Source: Flavobacterium kingsejongi | GTDB taxonomy: Bacteria > Bacteroidota > Bacteroidia > Flavobacteriales > Flavobacteriaceae | Assembly: GCF_003076475.1 (NCBI RefSeq) | Contig: NZ_CP020919.1 | Coordinates: 1,922,001 to 1,986,000, forward strand | Length of the DNA stretch: 64,000 nt | Direction of reading: 5' to 3' | In this document: piece by piece, positions 53,557-62,581 of the stretch | Layout of the letters: each line of letters starts with the position of its first letter | Position numbering within the stretch: position 1 is the stretch's first letter | Notes under the pieces: model-generated | Seen by the model: the letters and a program-made list of their open reading frames with translations, nothing else | Database searches by the model: none | Told to the model about the DNA's origin: nothing | Translations under genes and position numbers: made by a program

Positions 53557-55698
53557 ATGAAAAAAATTATTTTATTCCTGGCCATGTCTATGATGGTTAT
53601 CCCTGTAAAAGCGGATGAAGGAATGTGGTTTTTGATGTTCATCGAGCGTCTTAATCACAGGGATATGGAAAAAATGGGGCTGCAACTGACTTCTGAAGAA
53701 ATCTACAGCATCAACCACTCCAGTATCAAAGATGCAATTGTACAATTTAACGGTGGCTGTACAGCTGAAATTATTTCCAACCAGGGATTAGTTTTGACCA
53801 ATCACCACTGTGGTTATGATGCTATCGCAGAGGTTTCAACCCCGGAAGCAAACTACCTGAAAAATGGATTTTGGGCTAAAACAAAAGGCGCTGAACTTCG
53901 CCCTAAAAATATGTCAGTTCGTTTCTTCGTACGAATGGATGATGTTTCCAAAAGAATCTTATCCAAAGTAAATGATAAAATGACAGAGCCTGAAAGAGCG
54001 AAAGCGATTCAGCAGGAAATTGCACTGATTGAAAAAGAAAACAATGAAGGTGGTAAATACACTGTGTCTGTTCGTCCTTTCTTCCAGGGTAATGAATATT
54101 ACTATTTCGTATACCAGGATTTTACAGATGTACGTTTAGTGGGTACACCACCGGAAAGCATTGGTAAATTCGGAGGAGATACAGACAACTGGGAATGGCC
54201 TCGTCATACCGGTGATTTCTCAATGTTCAGAGTATATGCTGATAAAGATGGAAATCCTGCAGAATATGCTGCTACAAATGTGCCGTTACAACCTAAACAT
54301 TACCTTCCTGTAAGTCTTAAAGGGGTTCAGGAAAATGATTTTGCTATGATCCTGGGCTATCCTGGAAGAACCAACCGTTGGATGCCAGCTGGAGGAATAG
54401 AACAAAACGTGAAATTCGCTTATCCTGCATGGGTAGAGTCTTCCAAAGTTGGAATGGACAAAATGAAATTCCACATGCTAAAAGATGAAAAAGTAAACCT
54501 TCAGTATGCTTCAAAATATGCTTCAGTAGCCAATTACTGGAAAAACCGCCAGGGTATGATTGATGCTTTGACCAAATTCAAAACTGCTGCCACAAAAGCG
54601 GAAGCGGAAGCGAAATTCAACAAATGGGCGAACAAACCTGCAAACAAAGCAAAATATGGTACAGTAGTCGCAACATTAAATGACTACTACAGCAAAACAA
54701 ATGATAAAGCACGTCATGATAACTACCTGACTGGTTTATTAAGAAACAGTGCTTTTGCAGCGCTTCCGTATTCTTTAGGAAGAGGCCTGGAATATTATGC
54801 ACAACAGAACGATGCTAAAAAAGCAGAAGTGAAAGTACAATTGGATGAGCAAATCGAATCTTCTTACAGTGAGATGTATCTTCCCGTAGAACGTGATGTG
54901 CTTATTGCAGAATTGAACTTATATGCTGCTAAAGCGGGTTATCCTATTGCTCCTTACGTAGCAGAACTGGCGAAAGCTAATAACGGAGACTTCACTAAAT
55001 TTGTGGACGATGCTTTTGCAACCAGTATCTTTACTTCAAAAGATAAAGTTTTGGCATATATGGCCAAACCAAATGAAGAAGCTTTAAAAACAGATAAATT
55101 ATACCTGTTATCCAGTGCTTTATTGACACACTACAGAGCGAAATCTGAAGAGATGACAAAATTGGATAATGACTACCAGAAATCATTCCGTCTTTTAGTT
55201 GAAGGACTTCGTGAATCAAAACTGAACAAAATCCATTACCCGGATGCCAACAGTACTTTACGTCTGACTTACGGAAAAGTAAGATCACTTCCTGCAGATA
55301 AAAGAAATGACGCTAAGGTCAATAACTACACAACTTTACAGGGAACTATCGCAAAATACAAACCGAATGACCAGGAATTTGATCTTCCAAAAAGATTAAT
55401 TGAACTGAATGAGAAAAAAGAATTCGGACAGTATGCTGATAAAGCAGGGTATATGCCTGTAAACTTCCTTACCGATAATGATATTACAGGTGGTAACTCT
55501 GGTTCCCCGGTATTAAACGGAAAAGGAGAATTAATCGGTATTGCTTTTGATGGAAATATCGAAGCGATGGCTGGTGATGTTATCTTTGATAAAGAATTAC
55601 AAAGAACGATCAACGTGGACATTCGTTATGTGTTATTTATCATCGATAAATATGCTGGTGCAACGAATATCATCGACGAGCTGACAATTAAAAAATAA
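53557..55698 (+). CDS. S46-family dipeptidyl-peptidase (DPP7-like)
   Basis: A 713-aa secreted/periplasmic serine peptidase with a signal peptide. The chymotrypsin-like active site is visible: LTNHHCGYDAI with the catalytic His (~84) and GGNSGSPVL with nucleophile Ser648. Eighteen residues after that Ser stands a Gly (FDGN), the position that is Arg in DPP11; Gly marks the DPP7 type with hydrophobic P1 preference. It cuts dipeptides from the N-terminus of oligopeptides for uptake. A strong terminator follows. Confidence 0.94.
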   Translation: MKKIILFLAMSMMVIPVKADEGMWFLMFIERLNHRDMEKMGLQLTSEEIYSINHSSIKDAIVQFNGGCTAEIISNQGLVLTNHHCGYDAIAEVSTPEANYLKNGFWAKTKGAELRPKNMSVRFFVRMDDVSKRILSKVNDKMTEPERAKAIQQEIALIEKENNEGGKYTVSVRPFFQGNEYYYFVYQDFTDVRLVGTPPESIGKFGGDTDNWEWPRHTGDFSMFRVYADKDGNPAEYAATNVPLQPKHYLPVSLKGVQENDFAMILGYPGRTNRWMPAGGIEQNVKFAYPAWVESSKVGMDKMKFHMLKDEKVNLQYASKYASVANYWKNRQGMIDALTKFKTAATKAEAEAKFNKWANKPANKAKYGTVVATLNDYYSKTNDKARHDNYLTGLLRNSAFAALPYSLGRGLEYYAQQNDAKKAEVKVQLDEQIESSYSEMYLPVERDVLIAELNLYAAKAGYPIAPYVAELAKANNGDFTKFVDDAFATSIFTSKDKVLAYMAKPNEEALKTDKLYLLSSALLTHYRAKSEEMTKLDNDYQKSFRLLVEGLRESKLNKIHYPDANSTLRLTYGKVRSLPADKRNDAKVNNYTTLQGTIAKYKPNDQEFDLPKRLIELNEKKEFGQYADKAGYMPVNFLTDNDITGGNSGSPVLNGKGELIGIAFDGNIEAMAGDVIFDKELQRTINVDIRYVLFIIDKYAGATNIIDELTIKK

Positions 55699-55717
55699 TT
55701 GTTCTGCTTTTACTATA

Positions 55718-55751
55718 AAAACCCCGCTTCAGGAAACTGAAGCGGGGTTTT
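55718..55751 (+). terminator. Rho-independent terminator after S46 peptidase
   Basis: A 15-bp perfect stem (AAAACCCCGCTTCAG with CTGAAGCGGGGTTTT) around a GAAA tetraloop; a T-rich tail follows from 55748. Confidence 0.95.
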
Positions 55752-55841
55752 GTTTTTTAGGATAGAATTGTATGAAAATAGGAATTTGATAAAACAATAT
55801 TCAAATAGAAACTGGAGGCACGCTATTCCAAATCATTTTCC

Positions 55842-55849
55842 TATTTTTG
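55842..55849 (+). promoter_or_regulatory. -7 promoter element of the TPR/mpl unit
   Basis: TATTTTTG matches TAnnTTTG and lies 20 nt before the TTG start at 55870. No clear -33 TTG. Confidence 0.45.
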
Positions 55850-55869
55850 AACCTTAAAATAGTGCAATT

Positions 55870-56565
55870 TTGAAGCTTGTAATCCTGTTTATATTTTGGT
55901 TGCCTTTTGCTGCATTTGCCCAGAGTGACCTGGAAAAAGCAAAGGCATTATTCCATCAGGAAAAATACGAACAGGCATCAGTTCTTTTTGAAAAATTAGA
56001 TCGGGAAAATCCTGATGATGTATTGATTAATGAATACCTTGGAGATTGTGCAGGACATCAACAACATTGGGATAAAGCATTACAGTATTATAAAAAACTA
56101 AAAGCATTGCAGCCGAAATCGGCAACCTATCAGTATAAATATGGAGGTGCTTTGGGCATGAAAGCAAAAGGATCGAATGCATTTAAAGCGGTAGGGATGA
56201 TAGATGGGATCAGAACCTCTTTTGAAAATGCAATCCGTTTGCAACCCAATCATATTGAAGCACGTTGGGCATTACTTACCTTATACCTGGAATTACCGGG
56301 AATCATAGGAGGAAGTGAAGCAAAAGCAAAACAGTATGCCGGTCAGCTGCTGGTATTATCCCCTGTGGATGGCTACTTGGCACAAGGCAGAATTGATGAA
56401 TATTTTAAGCGCTATGCGGCAGCGGAAGAAAACTATAAGAAAGCAATTGCCGTAGGAGGATCAAAAGTTACCTACCAGATTCTAGCTGAATTGTATAGCA
56501 AGAAGATGAAATTGCCGGAGAAAGCCAAAGCAGTTATGACCCGTTACCAGAATACGAAAGAATAA
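55870..56565 (+). CDS. Periplasmic TPR protein
   Basis: A 231-aa protein with a short signal peptide (KLVILFIFWLPFAAFAQ) directly after a TTG start at 55870; no ATG lies in the right place. About five TPR-like helix pairs follow (DLEKAKALFHQEKYEQASVLFEKL, ALQYYKKLKALQPKSATYQYKYG, AAEENYKKAIAVGG). It resembles flavobacterial tetratricopeptide proteins located in the periplasm, role unknown. It is followed by mpl after 46 bp on the same strand. Confidence 0.85.
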   Translation: MKLVILFIFWLPFAAFAQSDLEKAKALFHQEKYEQASVLFEKLDRENPDDVLINEYLGDCAGHQQHWDKALQYYKKLKALQPKSATYQYKYGGALGMKAKGSNAFKAVGMIDGIRTSFENAIRLQPNHIEARWALLTLYLELPGIIGGSEAKAKQYAGQLLVLSPVDGYLAQGRIDEYFKRYAAAEENYKKAIAVGGSKVTYQILAELYSKKMKLPEKAKAVMTRYQNTKE

Positions 56566-56611
56566 AAAGAAATAAGATGTGTCTACATCTAACGTAAATA
56601 TCAGAAAGAAA

Positions 56612-57973
56612 ATGCGGATACATTTTATAGCCATCGGCGGAAGCGCAATGCATAATTTAGCATTGGCCCTACACAACAAAGGATATCAGGTTACAGGAAG
56701 TGATGATGCCATTTTTGAGCCTTCGAAAACACGTCTCGAAAAAAAAGGATTACTTCCGGAAACGATGGGATGGTACCCCGAAAAAATTACCAATGATATT
56801 GATGCGGTTATTTTGGGAATGCATGCCAAGGCTGATAATCCGGAATTGGTAAAAGCAACAGCACTGGGATTGAAAATCTATTCCTATCCCGAGTTTCTCT
56901 ATGAGCAATCCAAAGATAAAACACGGGTCGTTATTGGTGGATCACATGGTAAAACAACTATCACCTCGATGATATTGCATGTCATGGCCTATCATAATAT
57001 AGCCGTGGATTATATGGTGGGGGCTCAGTTGGAAGGGTTTGATACAATGGTACACCTGACCAGTGAAAATGACTTTATTGTTTTGGAAGGAGACGAATAC
57101 CTTTCTTCACCGATTGACAGAAGGCCAAAGTTCCATTTATATCAACCGAACATCGCATTGATCAGTGGGATTGCATGGGATCATATCAATGTGTTTCCGA
57201 CCTATGAAAACTATGTAGAGCAATTTGAAATATTTATCAAGAAAATTACCAATGGTGGTATTCTCGTATATAATGAAGATGACACAGAAGTAAAACGTAT
57301 AGCAGAAGCTTCTACGAATCCGATTCGTCGTATTCCTTATGAAACTCCGCACTATACCGTACAGGATGGCATAACATTATTAGAAACTCCGGAAGGCGCT
57401 ATGCCAATCGAAGTTTTTGGAGCACACAACCTGAATAACCTTGCAGGGGCAAAATGGATCTGCCAGAACATGGGTGTAGATGAAGCCGATTTTTACCAGG
57501 CGATCGCGAGTTTCAAAGGCGCATCAAAACGATTGGAGAAAATTGCCGAAAGTAAAAATAAAGTAGCCTATAAAGATTTTGCACACTCTCCGAGTAAAGT
57601 GGTAGCTACCACAAAAGCGGTAAAAGAACAATACCCGGATCGCAGGATCATTGCCTGTTTAGAATTGCACACGTACAGCAGCCTCAATGCCGAATTCCTG
57701 AAAGAATACCAGGGGACATTGGAGTATGCGGATACTGCAGTAGTTTTTTATTCTCCGGATGCCGTAAAAATCAAGCAACTGGAAGAAGTTACAGCAGAGC
57801 AAATTGCAGAGGCTTTCCAAAAGCAGGACCTTATCGTATATACCAATCCTGAAGCTTTTAAAGAATACCTGACGCACCTGAAATATGATACTGAAAAATC
57901 GGCGTTATTGTTAATGAGTTCCGGGAATTATGGAGGGCTTAATTTTGACGATGTAAAAGAATTAATACAATAA
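56612..57973 (+). CDS. mpl: UDP-N-acetylmuramate:tripeptide ligase Mpl
   Basis: A 453-aa Mur ligase of the murein-recycling branch. It joins L-Ala-gamma-D-Glu-meso-DAP to UDP-MurNAc. Motifs: HFIAIGGSAMHNLALALH (N-terminal Rossmann), VIGGSHGKTTITSM (P-loop) and LEGDEYLSSPIDRRPKF, which is typical for Mpl, then GIAWDHINVFPT. I use the ATG at 56612 (MRIHFIAIGG); an in-frame GTG at 56579 would add 11 residues. It follows the TPR gene. Confidence 0.92.
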   Translation: MRIHFIAIGGSAMHNLALALHNKGYQVTGSDDAIFEPSKTRLEKKGLLPETMGWYPEKITNDIDAVILGMHAKADNPELVKATALGLKIYSYPEFLYEQSKDKTRVVIGGSHGKTTITSMILHVMAYHNIAVDYMVGAQLEGFDTMVHLTSENDFIVLEGDEYLSSPIDRRPKFHLYQPNIALISGIAWDHINVFPTYENYVEQFEIFIKKITNGGILVYNEDDTEVKRIAEASTNPIRRIPYETPHYTVQDGITLLETPEGAMPIEVFGAHNLNNLAGAKWICQNMGVDEADFYQAIASFKGASKRLEKIAESKNKVAYKDFAHSPSKVVATTKAVKEQYPDRRIIACLELHTYSSLNAEFLKEYQGTLEYADTAVVFYSPDAVKIKQLEEVTAEQIAEAFQKQDLIVYTNPEAFKEYLTHLKYDTEKSALLLMSSGNYGGLNFDDVKELIQ

Positions 57974-57985
57974 AAGCACTATAAA

Positions 57986-58567
57986 TTATTGAACGGGAAT
58001 ATACCGGTAATGGCCGGTAATTTTATAGTTGAACAAACAATTTTCTAAAACCTGTCCGGCACCAACGTTATGAACAATAAGGGGAGTGCCGCTCAGGCTT
58101 TTTTTATGAGTGACAATTCCAATATGGGGTAATTTGTCACCAATCATCCAGGTCACCAGGTCACCGGTTTTATAGTCAGCTGCATTTGCCGTAACGGGTA
58201 GGCTTTTTCCAAAGCGTGTAAAAAACACTTGTAGATTAGGGACTCTTCGATGGTCGATATTAGTATCGGTAGTTTTTAGATTCCACGTATTTGGATATTT
58301 CGAAAAGTTCCTGACCATGTCGGTATGCACTTCTTTTTGAAGGTCTATTCCCAATTTTCGGTAGGCCCGGATTATCACATCAGTACAAACTCCTGTTCCT
58401 TTCGGAACGTCACCATTCGGATACGGCATCGTAACATACGAAGGATCATATACCACCTTGTCACGTGTCAGAAGTAGTGCCGCGTTGGAAAGCTTAGTAC
58501 CAAAATCTGCCTGTGCCTGTGTCGTATAAATTCCAATAAAAAGAAATAGGATCCAAATGGATTTCAT
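57986..58567 (-). CDS. DUF1287-family NlpC/P60-like amidase
   Basis: A 193-aa secreted protein with a signal peptide (ends TQAQA). The DUF1287 signature is complete: VTMPYPNGDVPKGTGVCTDV with a candidate catalytic Cys, VIIRAYRKLGIDLQ and KLPHIGIVTHKK with the His. The family is related to NlpC/P60 cell-wall amidases and is often found in Gram-negative genomes, but its reaction is not proven. It is convergent with mpl, 12 bp between stops. Confidence 0.85.
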   Translation of the reverse strand: MKSIWILFLFIGIYTTQAQADFGTKLSNAALLLTRDKVVYDPSYVTMPYPNGDVPKGTGVCTDVIIRAYRKLGIDLQKEVHTDMVRNFSKYPNTWNLKTTDTNIDHRRVPNLQVFFTRFGKSLPVTANAADYKTGDLVTWMIGDKLPHIGIVTHKKSLSGTPLIVHNVGAGQVLENCLFNYKITGHYRYIPVQ

Positions 58568-58649
58568 ACATTAGTGTTTCATATTGAAACGGTTAGAAGC
58601 CTTTTAAAGTATACAGAAAGGATAAAATAAATCGTTTCAGGATTAAAAA

Positions 58650-59354
58650 ATGAAGCATATGAAGGACACTATACCTTTTTCAATCAAAGAATGGGCAGAA
58701 GATGATCGGCCACGCGAGAAATTACTGCAAAAAGGCAAAACGGTGGTGAGCGATGCCGAATTGATCGCTATACTAATCGGAACGGGAAACCGCCATGAGA
58801 GTGCGGTTGGTCTCAGCAAAAAAATACTGGCGAGTGTCGGAAATAATTTAGCAGCGTTGGGCAAGTTATCAGTCCAGCAGTTGACGGAATTTAAGGGTAT
58901 TGGAGAAGCAAAGGCTATTACTATCGTTTCGGCACTCGAACTCGGCAGGCGGAGAAGGAGCGAAGAGGGGATTGTATTGGACAAAATAGCCACCAGTAAA
59001 TCTGTTTTTGAAATTATGCAACCGCTCATCGGGGAGCTACCCCACGAAGAGTTTTGGATTTTATACCTCAATAATTCCAATAAGATTGTGATGAAGTCAC
59101 AGCTGAGTAAGGGTGGAATTACAGGAACTGTGGTAGATGTTCGTTTAGTATTTAAAAAAGCACTGGAAAACAATGCAGTGTCAATTATTGTATGCCATAA
59201 CCATCCTTCGGGAATTTTACAACCAAGTGATGCCGATAAGCAGATTACGGAAAAATTAAAAGAAGCCGGAAAAAATCTTGATATCCGGCTATTAGACCAT
59301 CTGATTATTACAGAGAAAGGATATTACAGCTTTGCAGATTCCGGAAATTTCTAA
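58650..59354 (+). CDS. radC: RadC-family JAB/MPN protein
   Basis: A 234-aa protein with an N-terminal helix-hairpin-helix segment (LAALGKLSVQQLTEFKGIGEAKAI) and a C-terminal JAB metalloprotease-like domain with the motif VCHNHPSG followed by the Asp of SDAD (JAMM pattern H-x-H-x7-10-S-x2-D). RadC is named for DNA repair, though its role in vivo is uncertain. Start could be 58650 or the second Met at 58659 (MKDTIPFSIKEW), which matches family N-termini better. Confidence 0.93.
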   Translation: MKHMKDTIPFSIKEWAEDDRPREKLLQKGKTVVSDAELIAILIGTGNRHESAVGLSKKILASVGNNLAALGKLSVQQLTEFKGIGEAKAITIVSALELGRRRRSEEGIVLDKIATSKSVFEIMQPLIGELPHEEFWILYLNNSNKIVMKSQLSKGGITGTVVDVRLVFKKALENNAVSIIVCHNHPSGILQPSDADKQITEKLKEAGKNLDIRLLDHLIITEKGYYSFADSGNF

Positions 59355-59358
59355 TGTG

Positions 59359-59366
59359 TATATTTG
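59359..59366 (+). promoter_or_regulatory. -7 promoter element of ABC unit
   Basis: TATATTTG at 59359-59366 lies 67 nt before the ATPase ATG; a TTG is 24 nt further upstream, slightly long. The sequence TGTGTATATTT occurs again at about 59401-59411. Confidence 0.4.
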
Positions 59367-59433
59367 CTTAACAAAATATTAAGATAATTCCGGAATAGCG
59401 TTGTGTATATTTCCGCCATATTTACAAGAAGAT

Positions 59434-60060
59434 ATGATTCAGACTAAAAACATTACATTCTCCTATCCGAATGTAAATTTTCATTTTCCTGATATAACCG
59501 TAGCTCCTGGAAAAGCACTACTAATTACCGGAGGGTCAGGAAAGGGAAAAACGACCTTGCTGCATTTATTGGGTGGGCTTTTGGCCCCACAAACTGGAGA
59601 AATCCAAATTGGTTCAACCCAGATAGGATCATTATCATCCAAGGCGATGGATAAGTTCCGCGGAGCGAATATTGGATTAGTATTGCAGCAGTCTTATTTT
59701 ATCGCAGCACTTTCTGTCCTTGAAAATATTGTATTAGCCTCCTGGCTTGCTACTGGGAAAAAGGAATACGAAAAAGCACATGTTTTGCTTTCCCAACTTG
59801 ATCTGGAAGCACAGGCACAAAAACTTCCTTCCCAGTTGAGCATTGGTCAGCAACAACGTGTTTCTATTGCCAGGGCACTTATTAATGATCCAAAACTGCT
59901 TTTGGCAGATGAACCTACCTCAAGCCTTGATGATGAGAATGCCGATAAAGTAGCAAGCCTGCTTACGGATCTTTCTGCAAAGCACCAGGCCTCCCTGATT
60001 ATAGTAACCCATGATCAACGATTGAAAGATCGCTTTGAAAACCATATTTCATTATTATGA
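59434..60060 (+). CDS. ABC transporter ATP-binding protein (LolD/MacB-like)
   Basis: A 208-aa ATPase. Walker A is GGSGKGKTT (residues ~32-40), the signature is LSIGQQQRVSIARAL and Walker B is LLLADEPTSSLD with the switch His in THDQ. The short length and MIQTKNITFSYPNV start are those of the FtsX-linked group. Its last 4 bases overlap the permease start (ATGA), so the two are coupled. The ATG at 59434 is used; the open frame extends to 59401. Confidence 0.93.
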   Translation: MIQTKNITFSYPNVNFHFPDITVAPGKALLITGGSGKGKTTLLHLLGGLLAPQTGEIQIGSTQIGSLSSKAMDKFRGANIGLVLQQSYFIAALSVLENIVLASWLATGKKEYEKAHVLLSQLDLEAQAQKLPSQLSIGQQQRVSIARALINDPKLLLADEPTSSLDDENADKVASLLTDLSAKHQASLIIVTHDQRLKDRFENHISLL

Positions 60061-61319
60061 TTGTAAAAATTGCATGGAAAAATATGGTATTCAAGCCATT
60101 GAATACCATATTAAGCATTGTATTACTAACTGCCAGCGTTGCAATAATTTCACTATTGATTTTACTGCAGGAACAGTTTGAAAATAAATTCTCTAAAAAC
60201 ATTGAAGGAGTTGACCTTGTTTTGGGTGCACAGGGAAGTCCCCTGCAGTTGATTTTATCTTCCGTATACCAAATGGATGCCCCGACGGGAAATATCAATT
60301 ATAAAGAGGCGCAAATCTGGATGCGGCATCCTTATGTTAAGAAAGCAATACCGTTAGCCTTTGGGGATAATTATCAAGGCTATAAAATCCTCGGAACGAC
60401 TGAGGATTATATTCAAAAATATGACGGTAAGCTGGAATCCGGTATGACTTTCCACGATAACTTTGATGTGGTTCTTGGGAGTGCTGTTGCAGAAAAAATG
60501 AAATTAAAGCCAGGGGATGAATTTTACAGTTCCCACGGAGATAGTAAAGAAGGAGAAGTGCACAAGGATTTTGCATTTAAAGTCAAAGGCGTGCTTTTGC
60601 CTACCGGTAAAGTGATGGATAATCTTATACTGACAACTATAGAAAGTATATGGGCAGTCCATGATCATCATGAAGAAGAAGAAACTGTAAATGCTTCTGA
60701 TGAAGTGGGAAACAATGAGCAGCATCAGGAGCACGAGCATCATCATGAAGAACAAATGGTACCTGAGGAAGATCGGGAGATTACAGCGGTCTTATTGCAA
60801 TTGCGGAATAAGATGGCTTTTGTACTCTGGCCGAGGTTGATTTCTCAAAACACAAAAATGCAGGCTGCTTCACCAGCAATAGAGATAAACCGTTTGTTTA
60901 CCTTATTTGGTTTTGGACTTGATGCCTTACAATATTTGGCCTACGGAATTATGCTGATTTCCGGGATCAGTATTTTTATCGCATTGTATAATACACTGAA
61001 AGAGCGAAAATATGAGTTTGCATTGCTCAGGGTCAGTGGAGCGAGCCGGTCACAGTTATTGAAATTGGTGCTTTTTGAAAGTATATTACTGTGTGTTGTC
61101 GGTTTTATCTTCGGTACAGTCTTGGGTAGAATAGGACTATGGCTTATTTCCAGCTCTACAGAGGAAGAATACAAAATGAGTTTTAACCCATTTGCTTTCG
61201 TATGGGAAAAAGAAGGAATTTTATTTTTAGTCACTATCTTTGTTGGAATTATTGCAGCCCTTATTCCTGCAGTGAAAGCATATCAATTGAATATTTCAAA
61301 AACACTGGCCAATGCGTAA
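60057..61319 (+). CDS. FtsX-family ABC permease with His-rich loop
   Basis: A 420-aa permease with one N-terminal span, a large periplasmic domain, then three spans at about residues 280-410 (FtsX domain). The periplasmic domain carries a His/Glu-rich insert at about residues 200-235, with clusters HDHHEEEE and HQEHEHHHEE. Such an insert is unusual for MacB/LolC permeases and suggests metal binding. The following gene overlaps the stop codon by 8 bp. In Vibrio a similar ATPase-permease-DUF3299 set acts in zinc uptake (ZrgABCDE), from memory. Confidence 0.88.
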   Translation: MIVKIAWKNMVFKPLNTILSIVLLTASVAIISLLILLQEQFENKFSKNIEGVDLVLGAQGSPLQLILSSVYQMDAPTGNINYKEAQIWMRHPYVKKAIPLAFGDNYQGYKILGTTEDYIQKYDGKLESGMTFHDNFDVVLGSAVAEKMKLKPGDEFYSSHGDSKEGEVHKDFAFKVKGVLLPTGKVMDNLILTTIESIWAVHDHHEEEETVNASDEVGNNEQHQEHEHHHEEQMVPEEDREITAVLLQLRNKMAFVLWPRLISQNTKMQAASPAIEINRLFTLFGFGLDALQYLAYGIMLISGISIFIALYNTLKERKYEFALLRVSGASRSQLLKLVLFESILLCVVGFIFGTVLGRIGLWLISSSTEEEYKMSFNPFAFVWEKEGILFLVTIFVGIIAALIPAVKAYQLNISKTLANA

Positions 61320-61868
61320 AATATATTATTATTTCATAGCCCTATTTATAGGAATCTATTTTTTAGAAGCGAATTTCCCCCTTCTCAGGATAATATCGAA
61401 AAACCACAGATTGTAAACCAGCCTATGCAGCAGGCAGGATTTTTGGTGTCTGGTGTACAGCCATCTAATGGATATGAAACATCCTATACCGCAATAGACA
61501 CGCTAAACTGGAAATTACTGGGGCAAATCACGTATCAAAAAAAGCCAAACAAACTATACGGAGAAGTGGAGTTTCCGATATTTAATTCCAAGTTGAAGGG
61601 GATTAATAAGAAAAAAAATGTGATGACAGGATTTGTGATTCCTATTGATAATACCAATTATGCATTGAGCAAAAATGTATTTGCATCCTGTTTCTTCTGT
61701 GGAAAAGCGGGACCGGAAACTATTATGGGAATTAAGTTCAGGAATCAGAAGACTAAACTGAAAACAGATCAGTATGTGACGTTGGAAGGGACTTTAAGGC
61801 TAAACGATGCCGATGTTGAAGACTGGATCTATCATATTGAAGATGCAGTAATTGTAAAAGGAAATTAA
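61312..61868 (+). pseudogene. DUF3299-like lipoprotein/secreted protein, frameshifted in a C-run
   Basis: An ATG at 61312 opens IYYYFIALFIGIYFLEA (signal/anchor) and meets a stop about 100 bp on. The main frame, ending at 61868, has the strand GEVEFPIFNSKLKG, then MTGFVIPIDNTNYAL and the CxxC of ASCFFCGKAGPETIMGI, like DUF3299 proteins. Adding one C to the five-C run at 61377-61381 joins the frames. As read the mature domain has no start except ATG at 61425 and no signal. It completes the ABC trio and overlaps the permease by 8 bp. Confidence 0.75.
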
Positions 61869-61875
61869 ATAAGTA

Positions 61876-62565
61876 ATGCAGAATAGAATAATTTCAGACG
61901 TTTTTTTTGATCTGGATCATACCCTTTGGGATTTTGAAAAAAACTCAGGGCTTACATTTCAGGCCATATTAAATAAAAATAATATTGGAGTAAATATTGC
62001 CGATTTTATGGTGGTATACAGCCGTATCAATTATGAATACTGGGAGTTGTACCGCGTCGATAAAATTACTCAGGAAGAACTACGCTATGGGCGGTTAAAA
62101 GATACCTTTGACGAGTTAGATCATGAAATTTCTGATGCTACAATCCACTTGCTTTCGGAAGAATATATTGCACATTTACCCGAGTTCAATTATTTATATG
62201 AAGGTGCAATTGAAGTGCTGGAGTATTTAAAACCGAAGTACCGATTGCATATTATCACCAATGGTTTTCATAAAGTCCAGGATCTTAAATTGAAAAATTC
62301 GGCGATTGACCATTATTTTGATACGGTGACGGATTCGGAGTCTGCGGGGTGTAAAAAACCAAATCCAATTATTTTTAAACATGCTTTACAGGTAGCGAAT
62401 ACGCAGGTTGAGAACAGTATCATGATTGGCGACTGTATCGTTTCGGATATTAATGCTTCACTCAGCCTTGGATTTGATGCGATTTATTTTAATGAGCATA
62501 ATAAAGAAGTAGCCGTTGGCATCAAACACATAAACAATCTCTTGTCTTTAAAGACTATTTTATAA
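61876..62565 (+). CDS. yjjG: YjjG-like HAD pyrimidine 5'-nucleotidase
   Basis: A 229-aa haloacid-dehalogenase-fold hydrolase. Motif I is FFDLDHTLWDFEKN with the nucleophile Asp, motif II IITNGFHKVQ, motif III KKPNPIIF and motif IV MIGDCIVSDI. The helical cap of about 60 residues after motif I and overall length match YjjG, which removes phosphate from non-canonical pyrimidine nucleotides (house-cleaning). It lies 8 bp behind the DUF3299-like gene. Confidence 0.9.
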   Translation: MQNRIISDVFFDLDHTLWDFEKNSGLTFQAILNKNNIGVNIADFMVVYSRINYEYWELYRVDKITQEELRYGRLKDTFDELDHEISDATIHLLSEEYIAHLPEFNYLYEGAIEVLEYLKPKYRLHIITNGFHKVQDLKLKNSAIDHYFDTVTDSESAGCKKPNPIIFKHALQVANTQVENSIMIGDCIVSDINASLSLGFDAIYFNEHNKEVAVGIKHINNLLSLKTIL

Positions 62566-62581
62566 AATTAATACACCACCT

